Below are positions 8,228 to 17,073 of a stretch of 17,809 nt of DNA, one piece after another. How positions within the stretch are numbered: position 1 is the stretch's first letter; every line of letters starts with the position of its first letter. Made by a program: the position numbers and the translations under genes. The stretch is taken from the NCBI GenBank assembly GCA_037447655.1, contig JBBHKE010002620.1, forward strand, positions 47,486-65,294, given 5' to 3'. The notes under the pieces are model-generated. The model made no database searches. It saw only the letters and a program-made list of their open reading frames with translations, and had not been told where the DNA came from. Source of the stretch: Zygnema cylindricum (Eukaryota > Streptophyta > Zygnematophyceae > Zygnematales > Zygnemataceae).

Positions 8228-9146
8228 GTGAGTTCCTTGCCTTCCTCCATCTCCATTTCGCGTCCATTCATTCCATTCCATTCCTCTTCTCCTTCCTTAT
8301 TCCATTCCATTCATTTCATTTCCTATTTCATTCCTTCATTCTCCTTCCATTCCTTCCTGTCCCTCCCTCTCTTCCTCTTTCTCCTCTTCTCACTTCCTCT
8401 CACCCTCTTCCTCTCACCTCCTCCCCCTTTTCCCCCTTTCCTTTCCTATCCTTTTTTTTCCGAAACCGTTATGCCATATTCTTCACATCTTCGATCTGTT
8501 TCACAATCTATCATCGATATCGTTCCGCCATTTTCTTCCTCTTCTCCATCCCGGTCCTTCCCTCCGGTATCTTTGTCTATCCCGTCGGTATCGATCACCT
8601 TGATACCATCCAACCCCAGCCGCCACTCAGTCCCTTGAATCTGTTTCAGCCTTCATTGAAGAAAGCTCCATTTTTCCGATAACTCGGGCTGAGCGTTTGC
8701 AAGCCATTAATATGCGCCCAATTTCTGCCGTCGAGGTTCATTTGGTGAGCTTAGTTCCTGAGAATGTTTCTCCTTTTTCCCCATACCTTTTTCCTATAGT
8801 TTTCATCTTTCCTACATATTTTTACATCACCTTGTTTCTTTATGTTGAAGGAAATGTCAAAGTCATCGTAGATCAATTAGCAGAAAAACCACCAGGATTA
8901 CTGTGCGGTTGACTAGGTTTTTTTACTATTCGGTGCCTCAGTATATATGCACTATCTGAGATGTAATTGTTTTAAATTTTGTCTCATGTGAAGGTGGTGG
9001 AAGATTGTGAGGAAAGGCTCACTTCAGAGAATATTGAGAGTTTGATTGAAATTGTGGAGAGAACATTACCACCTCCACCAGAGCCCGTCGCTGAAGTTGA
9101 GGTTGAGGAGGATGAGGACATTGAGGAGGGAAACGGTACAGGCTAG
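8069..9146 (+). CDS. RPC9: RNA polymerase III subunit RPC9 (CRCP, Rpb4-like), three recognised exons
   Basis: Join: 8069-8227, 8631-8744, 8994-9146; 141 codons plus TAG, close to the ~140-150 residues of the family. The N-terminus has G-L-L-S-N-F-E-V-F-Q-L-L, as in animal and plant RPC9 (LLSNYEVFQLL in human). The middle has E-S-V-S-A-F-I-E-E, then I-T-R-A-E-R-L-Q-A-I-N-M-R-P-I-S-A-V-E-V. The C-terminus has V-E-D-C-E-E-R-L-T, T-L-P-P-P-P-E-P, then an acidic tail. RPC9 pairs with RPC8 to form the Pol III stalk, which works in initiation at tRNA and 5S genes. The 5' end is uncertain: ATG 8069 is open, but an acceptor-like GTGTACAG at 8102-8109 could mean a tiny upstream first exon. A conserved ~10-residue segment expected between exons 1 and 2 is missing. 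Confidence 0.83.
8228..8630 (+). other. RPC9 intron 1: AG-free pyrimidine intron
   Basis: The sequence is overwhelmingly T and C, including TTCCATTCCATTC-type pentamer repeats at about 8265-8345. After the donor there is no AG dinucleotide until CCCCAG at 8618-8619, then ACTCAG at 8629-8630. Only the second acceptor keeps the frame from exon 1. The codons just before it (8604-8630) read Y-H-P-T-P-A-A-T-Q in the exon 2 frame and resemble the family's missing segment. Confidence 0.75.
8631..8744 (+). CDS. RPC9: RPC9 exon 2
   Basis: Thirty-eight codons, beginning S-L-E-S-V-S-A-F-I-E-E and ending N-M-R-P-I-S-A-V-E-V-H-L, then donor TTG/GTGAGC. It corresponds to the HRDC-like helical core of Rpb4/RPC9 (human: K-A-E-K-L-Q-L-L-N-H-R-P). 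The acceptor could be TTTCAG at 8644-8649 or CCCCAG at 8618-8619 instead, but neither restores the reading frame with exon 1. Confidence 0.82.
8994..9146 (+). CDS. RPC9: RPC9 exon 3 with stop
   Basis: The acceptor ATGTGAAG at 8992-8993 leads to V-V-E-D-C-E-E-R-L-T-S-E-N-I-E, then E-R-T-L-P-P-P-P-E-P and a Glu/Asp-rich tail, with TAG at 9144-9146. The E-D-C-E-E-R-L and L-P-P-P-P motifs are typical of plant RPC9. An unused GTAAGT lies 28 bases after the stop and could start a 3' UTR intron. Confidence 0.85.
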   Translation: MVEDCEERLTSENIESLIEIVERTLPPPPEPVAEVEVEEDEDIEEGNGTG

Positions 9147-11947
9147 AAGGAAGAGTTTGGAGAAGGTCAAATTTGTAAGTTTGTTTTCGTTCTTGACTGT
9201 TTTCTAACATAATACGCTCTTTTGTTATATAGGGAAATCATTTTGAAAGCTGTTTGTGCTATTCTTTTGTTTTTGGTTATTTGTGTGGTTTTTCGTGCTA
9301 CCTATACTCTTGGTTGTGTGTACTTTTGTTTGTATTGTGGTAGCGTCAGATTGTGTCGAACTATTGGACAAAGAGAATAGGGCAATCCGTCACATTTGGT
9401 CTGGTCCCAGAGTTAAGCATTCATCTTATTTCGTGACTCCTTGATTAGCTTTATGCTATATATGTACAAAAGCATAACAATGGGGTTCACTCTAGCATTG
9501 GGGTGTGATAGAGCATGTTATATTGAAGGAGGTTTCAACATGCCTCACACAAAATATGTGCATGTTGTATCTGTACAACATTTTTTTGAAGCACTTCATC
9601 AATTCTTGGAAGAGCGATAAGATACTACATTTCTATCTTTTTGCCTTTTTAAATGTGATGTCTTCATTGAAAGCATTAACCCACTTTATTTCTTGTAAAA
9701 CTCGTTTTGATTGTAGTGTACCGATGACCTCTAGATGCAAGATGTTCGATGTTTTTTGCAATTTTATGGAATATCGCGAGTCCAACCTGCTGCATGTAGT
9801 GAATAAATTAATAAGCTTTTTTAAGAACACTTTATGGGCATGTATGTAATGAATACCGCATTGCAGAAATCATCAGGATTTGTATCTTTAGGAAGTAGAT
9901 AATGAACTGACAGTTTGGTTGTGGTTGTGATTGTGGCTGTTGCTGTGGTTGTGATTTATGAAGAAAAACCCAACAAATAAATAAAATTTGAATCATCAAA
10001 ACTTAGTAAAGTGACAGAGTCGGCCATAAATATACCAGAGTCCTATCCCAACTATGGGCCCTAACCCCCTAATCCTCCTCCATGCTCGATGGAGTGTGAT
10101 GGGGAGTTATTGAACATGTTGGTGTGATCAACCAATGCAATGGCAGTTTGAAGAAGGATAAAGCCTGCTTATAGAAAGTAAAAATCTTTATTGAAAGTGT
10201 CCATGGAAACCCATTTGACAGTGAAGCAAAGTGCAGAATAAAGGTGGCAATGTAAACCACAAAACCAAATGACACGGCAAATGGTAAGTGATAATGAAAT
10301 GAACAAACAAAAGATGCAACTGACGCCAATTAAGTGATCAAAATCAAAACAAGGCAAACCTTTTAAAACAGCTGAATCTAAATAAACCCAATACTTCCTT
10401 GAGGTTAAACTCGCCGCAACAATATCCCGAACAAGGAACGTACCACTGAAAATCCATTATGCTCCTTGAAGTGTTGGAGAAGCTAGGAGAATGTCGGCAG
10501 TCTCCACCGTAATAGCGGATTGACGAATGATGGAAGGCACAAACAGATGAAAGGTTGTGATCAAAGTAGTGAGTACAAAAGGTTGAGGGCGTCCTGGCGT
10601 GTGCCCCTTGAAGGAATGTCGACTACAAGTACAAAGGAACTTGGTCAAAACAATGCACAAATAGCCAAGGATATAGCGGTTTCTGAGACAGTATCTTGAC
10701 GTGGATTAGCACGCTTTTTGCACAGCATAGGGACATGAATAAAATAGACGTCGTCGGGATTGAGGTGACGGTCACATAAGTAGACTGAGCCAAGTAAGGG
10801 AGGATGAGGAAATCCAAGCGGAAGGTGGTGAGCTGTAGTGTAAGGGTGTGACGTAAACTATGGGCGGAAAAAATATGTTGTAGCAGTCAGCCAAGCGCCT
10901 AGTGGCTAACTGAATAAGGGGTTCGTACAAGGGAAGACTCGGGCAGTAAAATTTTATGAAGGAAACCCCTGGAGGGACCCAATTGAGTAGAGGCGACAAT
11001 CTTATCGGATAGTAATCCGTTGAGCCATAGAGCTGTCACAATTGAAGAATAGAGGCACTTTGGCTATGGTGAGGGGAGGTAAAGAACATGTCGCTTCCAA
11101 AAAGCTTCGAGTATTTTCTGTGACTGGAATTAATAATTGGAGGAGAATCAGATGTGTAGTATGCTAAGAGGAAATTTATCTTTCCCATTGACTAACGACG
11201 AAAAGAAAATCTCTCAAATCCTCCCAAATTACTTTCTTTTTTTGGTTGGGGTCAGCTGACTTTTTTTCTTGATTTAGTTACATAGAATTGACTTGGCTAT
11301 TACCGACCTGTAAAAAAGTTCAAGAATTGCCAAATTGTTGCTTACTCGGATGTAAGCATCCTTCTGAATTTTGAGGCTCAATGCTAGCAATTGTCATATG
11401 TTTTAACACCTGTCAATCAATCATCCTCAACCTCCTGCAAGTTAAAGTCTAATCTTAACTTAGTGCTTTGGTAGGTGAAGGACACTAATGAATGACACGA
11501 AGGTTTTGTCTGGTATATGAATATTAAAAAAAAACATACAAGCGAAGATGTTACACAATACACACCTGATTCATGAACATAAAAAACCCTGGATGCCATT
11601 TATTCTAAATAACGAGCGTAAAATATACAATGGATAACAAGTCAAGAAATTGAGCCTTGCATTTAGATTACCAAAGAAAAAATGCCCTCACAAACATATG
11701 AAGAAGCCTAATTAAACAGGACAAACATGATTATGGCAAGCTGTCCATCAAAAATGAAATATCAAGGAGTCACCATAAATTTCCTCAACATGTCACAAAG
11801 TGACCAAAAATAATTTATTATAACGAAGTGGCTACAAAAAAAAATCCATACATGTTCAAAGCTGCATCTGTCCTCCGTAAAAGCAATGAAAAAATAACTC
11901 GTGGATCACGCAACAACAAATGTTCAATGATAAGAAGGTTGCAGTAA
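9147..11947. other. Region between convergent RPC9 and GT14 genes
   Basis: This stretch probably contains both 3' UTRs. AATAAA on the plus strand at 9802-9807 is a possible RPC9 poly(A) signal. The complement of AATAAA at 11814-11819 and 11599-11604 could serve the GT14 gene. A GTTGTG-like simple repeat lies at about 9915-9957. Two stretches look weakly coding (9338-9443 plus; 10441-11060 minus) but match no family I recognise. No complete gene is supported. Confidence 0.5.
10441..11060 (-). pseudogene. Unidentified coding-like remnant
   Basis: Three overlapping open frames on the minus strand (10457-10660, 10623-10817 and 10772-10999) are joined by frame changes. A third reading, at about 10640-10820, gives a polar, protein-like stretch with S-V-Y-L-C-D-R-H-L-N-P-D-D-V-Y-F and K-K-R-A-N-P-R-Q-D-T-V-S-E-T, ending in TGA. 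GC content is higher than its surroundings. It may be a decayed transposon or retroelement piece, or simply chance. I saw no signature motif. Confidence 0.25.
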
Positions 11948-12115
11948 TCAAAACCCAAAAGTTGTCGATTGTTCTAAAAGATTGGGCAAGCTGTCTGGCA
12001 GAAATTTCCGAGCAAAAAGGTAACAAGGAACAGTTTCTCCCCCCGCATTGGTACACGAATCCACTTGCTCAAAAGCAGGATCTTTCCGTTCTTCAGAATC
12101 GAATCGATTAAGGGC
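11948..12115 (-). CDS. GT14 exon 9 with stop
   Basis: Fifty-five codons plus TGA. The segment V-P-C-Y-L-F-A-R-K-F-L-P-D-S-L-P-N-L-L and terminal F-G-F match the family's end (C(Y/F)LFARKF.PSAL..L). The Arg-Lys pair probably corresponds to the residues that hold the donor diphosphate in C2GnT. Acceptor TTTATATCCAG at 12117-12116. Confidence 0.93.
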   Translation of the reverse strand, partial: ALNRFDSEERKDPAFEQVDSCTNAGGETVPCYLFARKFLPDSLPNLLEQSTTFGF

Positions 12116-15100
12116 CTGGATATAAAACAGAAAGCCCAAAAGTGGTAAAAGAACACTTAAATTTTCCCATCGACTCAAAACTCTCAAAGTAGAACAACAA
12201 CCAACCAAACAAGGGTTCAAAGTAAAACTTCCCAATTCTCACAAACAGAAACCCCAAACTCTTCGCTTCTCACAATCCTAAACTCTTCGCTTCTCATTAA
12301 AAAAAAAATATACTAGTTTAGCTTTTGAGAGGATTTTATTGCCATGACAGTGAAAAAAAAAACCTTTCCCTTCCACAAGACTTGTAAGACAGTTTTGTGT
12401 ACCTGAAGATAATGGATAAAAGTAGCAGTTATATTTTCTGCTTTGTGCTCATCAGGATGCCAACTGTCGGGGAGAAAGTGAGTATATGTAAGTGACCGTC
12501 TGTCCATATTATCCTCTTCTCCTAAAAGCTGTTGTTCCAAGTTCCCAAACACAACAAGAGCAGAAACTGATCACCCATTTCCATGTTAAACGGAAAATGT
12601 ACAACACAGACGTATAAAAGTGTCACGTGACTAAGAAACGGGTACCTCCTTATTTTGAAAAATAAACGTGCTGAATTTTTAGCAAAAGAATTTACACATT
12701 GCATTAAATACATTTACTAGCCGTATGACCAAAAATTTGACTAACATATCTGTAATTAAGTAAATCGAGCTCCACACAATGACAAAAAGACCTGGAGAGG
12801 AAAGAACTGAATGCAATTAAATGAAACTAGCCAACCGCTACCCTTACCCCTACCCCTACCTCTACCCCTACCCCTACCACTACCCCTGAGATCACTTACA
12901 GCCATAAGCGTCTGCACATAATACTCGTCGGCAATCTGCCATCCTCAAGAGAACCTTTCCAGAAACATCATTTTCCAGATAAAAGAAGGAACAGAAACAA
13001 AGTTTCAAACAAACTATTTTTTCCTCAGAAGATCCCCTCTTGAAAAAGAATCAGTTCGAAATATAAAGCCACTCAATTTTATAGCAATCGAAAATACGTT
13101 CTATACAAGTTGAGGCATAAGGCAACCAACTATCTCTCTCTGAAGCCACTCATGATCATAACTTTCTGGCAAAGATTCTCGAGCCATGTGTCAATAGCTC
13201 GGTAGTTCTCCTCATCAGATGTCTACGTATAGAACTATTTGCAAATCAGGTATAAATTTTCTCAGATTTGGAAAAAATTGTACGCCATATGCAGACTCTT
13301 TAATCAGTGTTGCTTATTAAACGAATTCACATTCAATGGAGCAAGGTAGATATCGCAATTATTGTCAGCAACTGTCTGAATCTATAGTTTTTTCATGAAG
13401 AATGGGGTAAGTTCCAGCTTTTGGAGGACCAGTATTTATTGCAGGAATCTGTAGATCCTGAATTCAAATCCTAAACTTGTTTTTGTTAATGGGTCATTAC
13501 TTTTGGTAAAGCTAGGTTTGACCCCCAACATGGACCTGTAATTTGGGACCTTGCATGGTGGTTCAAATCCTGGCTTGTCCATTTTAGTGGATCAGGTGTG
13601 ACCTTTAACTTCATAATGGATGGTGGAGAGGGGGAAAGGTGTAATGAATGCAGAAAGGGATACTTTAACAAGGAGATAGTCCAGGAGCTCTGGATTCAAA
13701 TCCTGGGCTAATCCATCTTCGTGTATCACTACACTGCCCATCGATATTAGTTTAAGAAATTATTAGTGTTAATGAGCAATTAGGATATATAAGTGCAAGG
13801 AGACGTGGCAGTTTGTAGTCCACTCCCTTAAATATAGTTATTAACACTATTTTATGATTTTCTGCCAAAAAAGGTCAGTATCCATTTAGTGTTAGTGACT
13901 CAAATAACCCTAGGAAGTGTACAATAACTGATCGTCCCCCACATGTGATTGTATAAATTCTATGCATGTGTATTTTATGTTGCACGTGGGTGATAGAAGT
14001 TTTTATTCATTAAAAAGGTTTCCTTGCCCACGCGGATTGTAACATAAAAACAACAACTAACACATATTAACTATACATGCAGCAATACCTGTATGCAGTA
14101 TGCCTACATCAATCTGTAAACCACCTAAGAACTCTCCTAATGATCGAGGCAGAAAAATTAAGGCTAAACCTACCCTGTGGAGGATAAATTCATTACCACA
14201 GTCAAAGATAAACAGCAGTAAAATTTTCAACTGATACACAAAGACAAATCCCTCATACTGTCCCAAATCAAAGACGATAAAATAGCTCAACTTTATTCCT
14301 GAAAATGATCTCATCTCGACAAAACTCCCACTTCTCTGTGTCTCCCTATTTCCCAATTTTAGTACCTAGTTCCCAATTATAGTACCTATTTCCCAATTAT
14401 AGTACCTATTTCCACCTTCTCCTCCCTCTTCTCACCCTGAACTTTTTCTCTTCAAAGAGGTCGAAATATTTGTCATCCATGACTATTTGTTCGGCATTTC
14501 GTCGATTAAGCACAAACCACTACCCATATCCGACATTCCAAATTCACCACATTTACATTTTTCATGTCAGGCATAAATTGCTCAATCCAAAGCTCCAACA
14601 AGACTCGTCATTTAAAACAGCAACATACACAGATTGTTTAAAAAGTTAAACACAATTATAAAGTTAGACGGGCATGTCTCTTCAATACAAGTCCCTATGT
14701 TGGCTTGATCTGGGGAAAAGAGTGTGACATTCACTTCTAGAATTACAACACATATTTTGGAAAATTTAAAACAGAGGACAGACCAAAAAGTAATATTTAC
14801 GTGACCGAAGAAGATCACACGTACCTGTGATCCTTTCCGCCAAAGGTTCCCTGGAATAATTGGACCCATATCTCTATTGTATCGAGGATTATTATGGCGA
14901 TGGCTAAAGGAAAAACATAGAATAGCCCCCCAAGCATATCAGCTCCTTTCCCTTCTTTTCTGAAAAAACATCCATACCTCAGCATCGCCTCTCCCTCCAC
15001 AAAGAAAACTTCGAAAGATAATTCAAACAAGGTGGATGACAACAACAACAGCCATTTGGGGTGATATGAAGAAAATGTATGCACACCTGGCCAAATGGCT

Positions 15101-17060
15101 CATATTGGTAGCAAAGAGGTAGTCATGGACATAAGTAAAGTTATGGAGAGCGATACATCTGCCATATAGTCACATTTTTTCACAGTCAGAACTCTGAGCA
15201 ATTGAAACCGCTCTAACTAACGACAATTTAAAACTGGAATAACGTAAAACAACAATAACTACAGCAGAGAGGAACAAGTCACATATTCGCCTTCTATCAT
15301 AATTAGTCCACACCAGACAACACTACAAATGCTAATAATAGCTGCCGTTTTTGAAGCTTTCACATGAAATGATTTATGTCTAATATTTAAGAACACGAGC
15401 ACCCGCACAGGAGGTAAACGAAGATTTGGAACAAAAAAATGAAATAATACTCACGACTCTGATAGTAATACAAATCGTTGAACGGTTTTGTCTTGTAGGG
15501 CCACTCCTAGCAACCGTCTGGTCGCAGTCACCATCGTCAGACTACCCCAACGTATCTGTCCAATCACAGAAGTAAACATTGTACCATCGCTATGGTGATT
15601 TTTTTTTCATCCAAGACCCTTGTGAAGTCCATGGATTTGCACGAAAAACGGGGACAAGAAGAGGAAAGGGAGATGGCAAAAGAAAAAGGGCGAGAGTAAG
15701 AGGAAGAGAGAGGCAGGGGCGAGAAGAAGCAGAGAGAGGCAGAGCAAGGGAGAGATAAGGAAGGAAAGCTACTTAAAAGTAAACGCATGCAACCATAATT
15801 ACCACACAGAAGGACTCACTGGAATGCTTGGAATTTCTCGACCAAAAAACTTCGGAGATGAAACTGTTGAGGAATCGTATTTAAAGGAGCCATTTGAGGC
15901 ATGTACATGGATCATGTATTCACCGTCATGACCCTGAACCCTGAACTTGCCCTCAGTCAACAATTGTATGGTCGTTTTTCAAATACAAGAGGTCAAAGAA
16001 ACGAAAACACATTATTCATTAGTTTTTTCAAAACATATCTTAATTGTAAGAATTTGGCATAGGCTAAGACACCTCTATATCTTACACTTCATGCAATTTC
16101 AACGTGAGTCAATTAAGTACTCCCCTGCCAATGTTGCTTTAGAAGTCAATAACATTCACCAGCCATTGTGTACTACTAACAATGTGTAAATTAGATGTTT
16201 CAGGATCAAACCGAAAAAAGCCTATCGGAGAGAAGAAAGGACTCATGGATCTGGTGTAGCTGACGTTTCATTGGCAGGGTCGAACCAAAAAAAATCCTAT
16301 GGAGGAGAAGAAATGACACATAAAACTGTGCGTAGTTGCCATAAACAAGCACTACACAGTCAGAAAGAGAGACGGGAGGAGGGGACATAGAGAGAGGGGG
16401 GATAGGGGAGGGAGAGTGGTGTTGAAAGGAGAGGGATGCGGCAAGACGGCAGGAGCACATTGTCTAAGACCACAGAGCAGCTTGATTTAGTGTGTTTCTT
16501 CACCTGACATTGTACGGGTATTCTAAAGGAAGGTTTCACCACACCTCAAGGAATTTTTGCCAAAGTGCTGCAAGAGGAAGTGGCCCTTTTGTCAAAAACA
16601 GAAACGCTACTTTTCCGTCTCTATCTTCTGAAAATCCCTTTTCCACAATAGGTTCCCTGACAGCGTGAAAAATGTCTTTATCAATTCTCCTCTGTCTTTC
16701 CACTTCTTCCGGTGAAAGAATTAACGGAGTAAAATGATCCCTTTTTGAGTTTCCATGTCTGCCTCTTCTCCTTTTCCCATCCACCGGAATGTGTTTGTCT
16801 GAAGAGCCTTCGCTTTCACCTGGTTCCCCTCTTGGCTTCAATTCATCATACTGAGAGGGACCAGATTCTTCAGGAAATGTTTTCTGAGCCTCTCCTCTTC
16901 CTAATATCTCTTCTCCTTTGGAGGAAGCAACGGATGCAGATACTCTACTAGGTTGAAGAAGAAGGACTCTTACATGAAAAATCTCATTAATTAAAATCAT
17001 GAGTGTGAGGGGAATTAGTATAAACGCCAAAAGTATACGATAGTCTTGTTTTTCTTCCAT
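11948..17060 (-). CDS. GT14 family glycosyltransferase, plant BC10-like (core-2/I-branching enzyme type), nine exons
   Basis: Join (minus): 16545-17060, 15820-15933, 15455-15555, 15087-15158, 14825-14903, 14436-14519, 12900-12935, 12403-12528, 11948-12115; 431 residues plus stop, the usual length for plant GT14. All introns are GT..AG and all phases agree. A short tail precedes a membrane span at about 8-30 (L-L-A-F-I-L-I-P-L-T-L-M-I-L), giving a type II Golgi topology. A charged stem follows to ~147. The catalytic domain starts at ~149 with K-V-A-F-L-F-L-T-K-G-P-L-P-L-A-A-L-W. Later motifs: GHDGEYMIHVH, F-G-R-E-I-P-S, W-G-S-L-T-M-V, R-F-V-L-L-S-E-S-C, R-K-G-S-Q-W-F, A-D-E-Y-Y and C-Y-L-F-A-R-K-F. 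Glu326 in A-D-E-Y-Y aligns with the catalytic Glu of mammalian C2GnT. Substrate unknown; rice BC10 affects cell walls and arabinogalactan proteins. Divergent at some usually conserved positions. Confidence 0.93.
12403..12528 (-). CDS. GT14 exon 8
   Basis: Forty-two codons: L-L-G-E-E-D-N, R-R-S-L-T-Y-T-H-F, W-H-P-D-E-H-K-A-E-N-I-T-A-T-F-I. It corresponds to the family's NR(S/T)(L/V)TY.DWSRGG.HP....A.NIT..FI. The D-W-S-R-G-G core is replaced by H-F-L-P-D-S. Acceptor GGAACAACAG, donor CAG/GTACAC. Confidence 0.88.
12838..12885. repeat. (CTACCC)8 hexamer repeat next to the GT14 microexon
   Basis: Eight hexamers, five of them exactly CTACCC. On the gene's sense strand this reads GGGGTA repeated, starting about 14 bases after the exon 7 donor. 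It resembles but is not a plant telomere repeat (CCCTAAA). Its G-runs could form a G-quadruplex in RNA or DNA. Confidence 0.95.
12900..12935 (-). CDS. GT14 exon 7: 36-nt microexon with the catalytic Asp-Glu
   Basis: Twelve codons, I-A-D-E-Y-Y-V-Q-T-L-M-A, equal to the family's (C)Y(V/A)DEHY.PT.L. Acceptor GGATGGCAG, donor GCT/GTAAGT, phase 0 on both sides. Skipping it would keep the frame but remove the putative catalytic Glu. A GGGGTA repeat follows the donor on the sense strand. Confidence 0.88.
13440..13722. repeat. Three B-box-like TTCAAATCCT units in GT14 intron 6
   Basis: The motif [AG]NTTCAAATCCT occurs at about 13461, 13561 and 13694; the middle one, GGTTCAAATCC, fits the Pol III B-box. 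The second and third share flanking words (CCTGG, then TCCAT after a few bases). It may be a tRNA-derived SINE remnant. No convincing A-box or poly-A end is visible. Confidence 0.4.
13730..13870. mobile_element. Truncated third relative of the MITE family
   Basis: It begins TACACTGCCCATCGATATTAG, then TTATTAGTGTTAATG, like MITE left ends. At 13799-13834 it carries GGAGACGTGGCAGTTTG, then GTCCACTC, then CTTAAATA, closely matching 5446-5480 inside MITE copy 1. No right end was found. Confidence 0.55.
14347..14413. repeat. 20-bp tandem repeat in GT14 intron 6
   Basis: Three full units (TATTTCCCAATTATAGTACC with one or two changes) at 14347, 14367 and 14387 and a partial fourth. It lies 23 bases past the exon 6 donor. 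Confidence 0.95.
14436..14519 (-). CDS. GT14 exon 6
   Basis: Twenty-eight codons: W-F-V-L-N-R-R-N-A-E-Q-I-V-M-D-D-K-Y-F-D-L-F-E-E-K-K-F-R, matching WFE..R..A..I..D.KYY..F... in plant GT14. Acceptor GGGTAG, donor AGG/GTGAGA. The family Cys before the catalytic motif is Phe or Arg here. Confidence 0.92.
14825..14903 (-). CDS. GT14 exon 5
   Basis: The 79-nt exon encodes H-R-H-N-N-P-R-Y-N-R-D-M-G-P-I-I-P-G-N-L-W-R-K-G-S-Q, matching GRY...MGPE....(E/Q)WRKGSQ. Acceptor TTTTTTCCTTTAG is strong; donor CAG/GTACGT. Confidence 0.93.
15087..15158 (-). CDS. GT14 exon 4
   Basis: The 72-nt exon completes Ser and encodes C-I-A-L-H-N-F-T-Y-V-H-D-Y-L-F-A-T-N-M-S-H-L-A, matching the family's SESCIPL.NF..VY.YL. 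Acceptor ATATGGCAG, donor AG/GTGTGC. Confidence 0.9.
15455..15555 (-). CDS. GT14 exon 3
   Basis: The 101-nt exon encodes I-R-W-G-S-L-T-M-V-T-A-T-R-R-L-L-G-V-A-L, then R-F-V-L-L-S-E and part of Ser. The usual A-E-R-R-L-L is A-T-R-R-L-L here. Acceptor GATTGGACAG, donor TC/GTGAGT. A GA/TC-rich stretch (15640-15770) supplies pyrimidines upstream of the acceptor. Confidence 0.92.
15820..15933 (-). CDS. GT14 exon 2
   Basis: Thirty-eight codons: G-H-D-G-E-Y-M-I-H-V-H-A-S-N-G, then S-P-K-F-F-G-R-E-I-P-S-I-P. This matches the plant GT14 block GHEG.(Y/F)S(I/M)YVH .. F.GR.IPS. Acceptor GGTTCAG, donor CCA/GTGAGT. Confidence 0.93.
16204..16317. repeat. Direct repeat of ~39 bp in GT14 intron 1
   Basis: The segments 16204-16243 and 16279-16317 share [AG]TCGAACC, then AAAAAA, then CCTAT, then GGAG-AGAAGAAA. 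Arms are 75 bases apart. Purine-rich sequence follows at 16365-16450. Confidence 0.6.
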
Positions 17061-17073
17061 TGAGTGAGACAAT
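16545..17073 (-). CDS. GT14 exon 1: anchor, stem and start of catalytic domain
   Basis: From ATG at 17060 it encodes 172 codons: M-E-E-K-Q-D-Y-R, a membrane span, a Gly/Glu/Arg-rich stem with a basic patch K-R-R-R-G-R, and K-V-A-F-L-F-L-T-K-G-P-L-P-L. Donor GAG/GTGTGG at 16544. Directly upstream is a fine acceptor, TTTTTATTCGCAG, and the frame is open from 17073, so the ATG may be internal to a longer protein (see the exon at 17493-17627). Confidence 0.9.

Noticed and set aside
8228-8682. Ser/Pro/Phe-rich frames continuing past the RPC9 exon 1 donor
   Set aside because: They read through the pyrimidine-rich intron; family homology stops exactly at the GTGAGT donor.
9505-9849. 114-codon open frame on the plus strand
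   Set aside because: It lies in the likely 3' UTR of RPC9, has no family resemblance, and its AT-rich composition allows chance frames.
10890-10935. tRNA or SINE promoter (TAGTGGCTAAC .. GGTTCGTAC)
   Set aside because: The two boxes are only ~15 bases apart and no cloverleaf can be drawn.
12838-12885. Interstitial telomere repeat
   Set aside because: The unit is CTACCC, not the plant-type CCCTAAA; called a simple hexamer repeat.
15564-15788. Ser/Leu-rich 74-codon frame on the minus strand
   Set aside because: It is the pyrimidine tract of GT14 intron 2 read in the wrong frame relative to exon 3.
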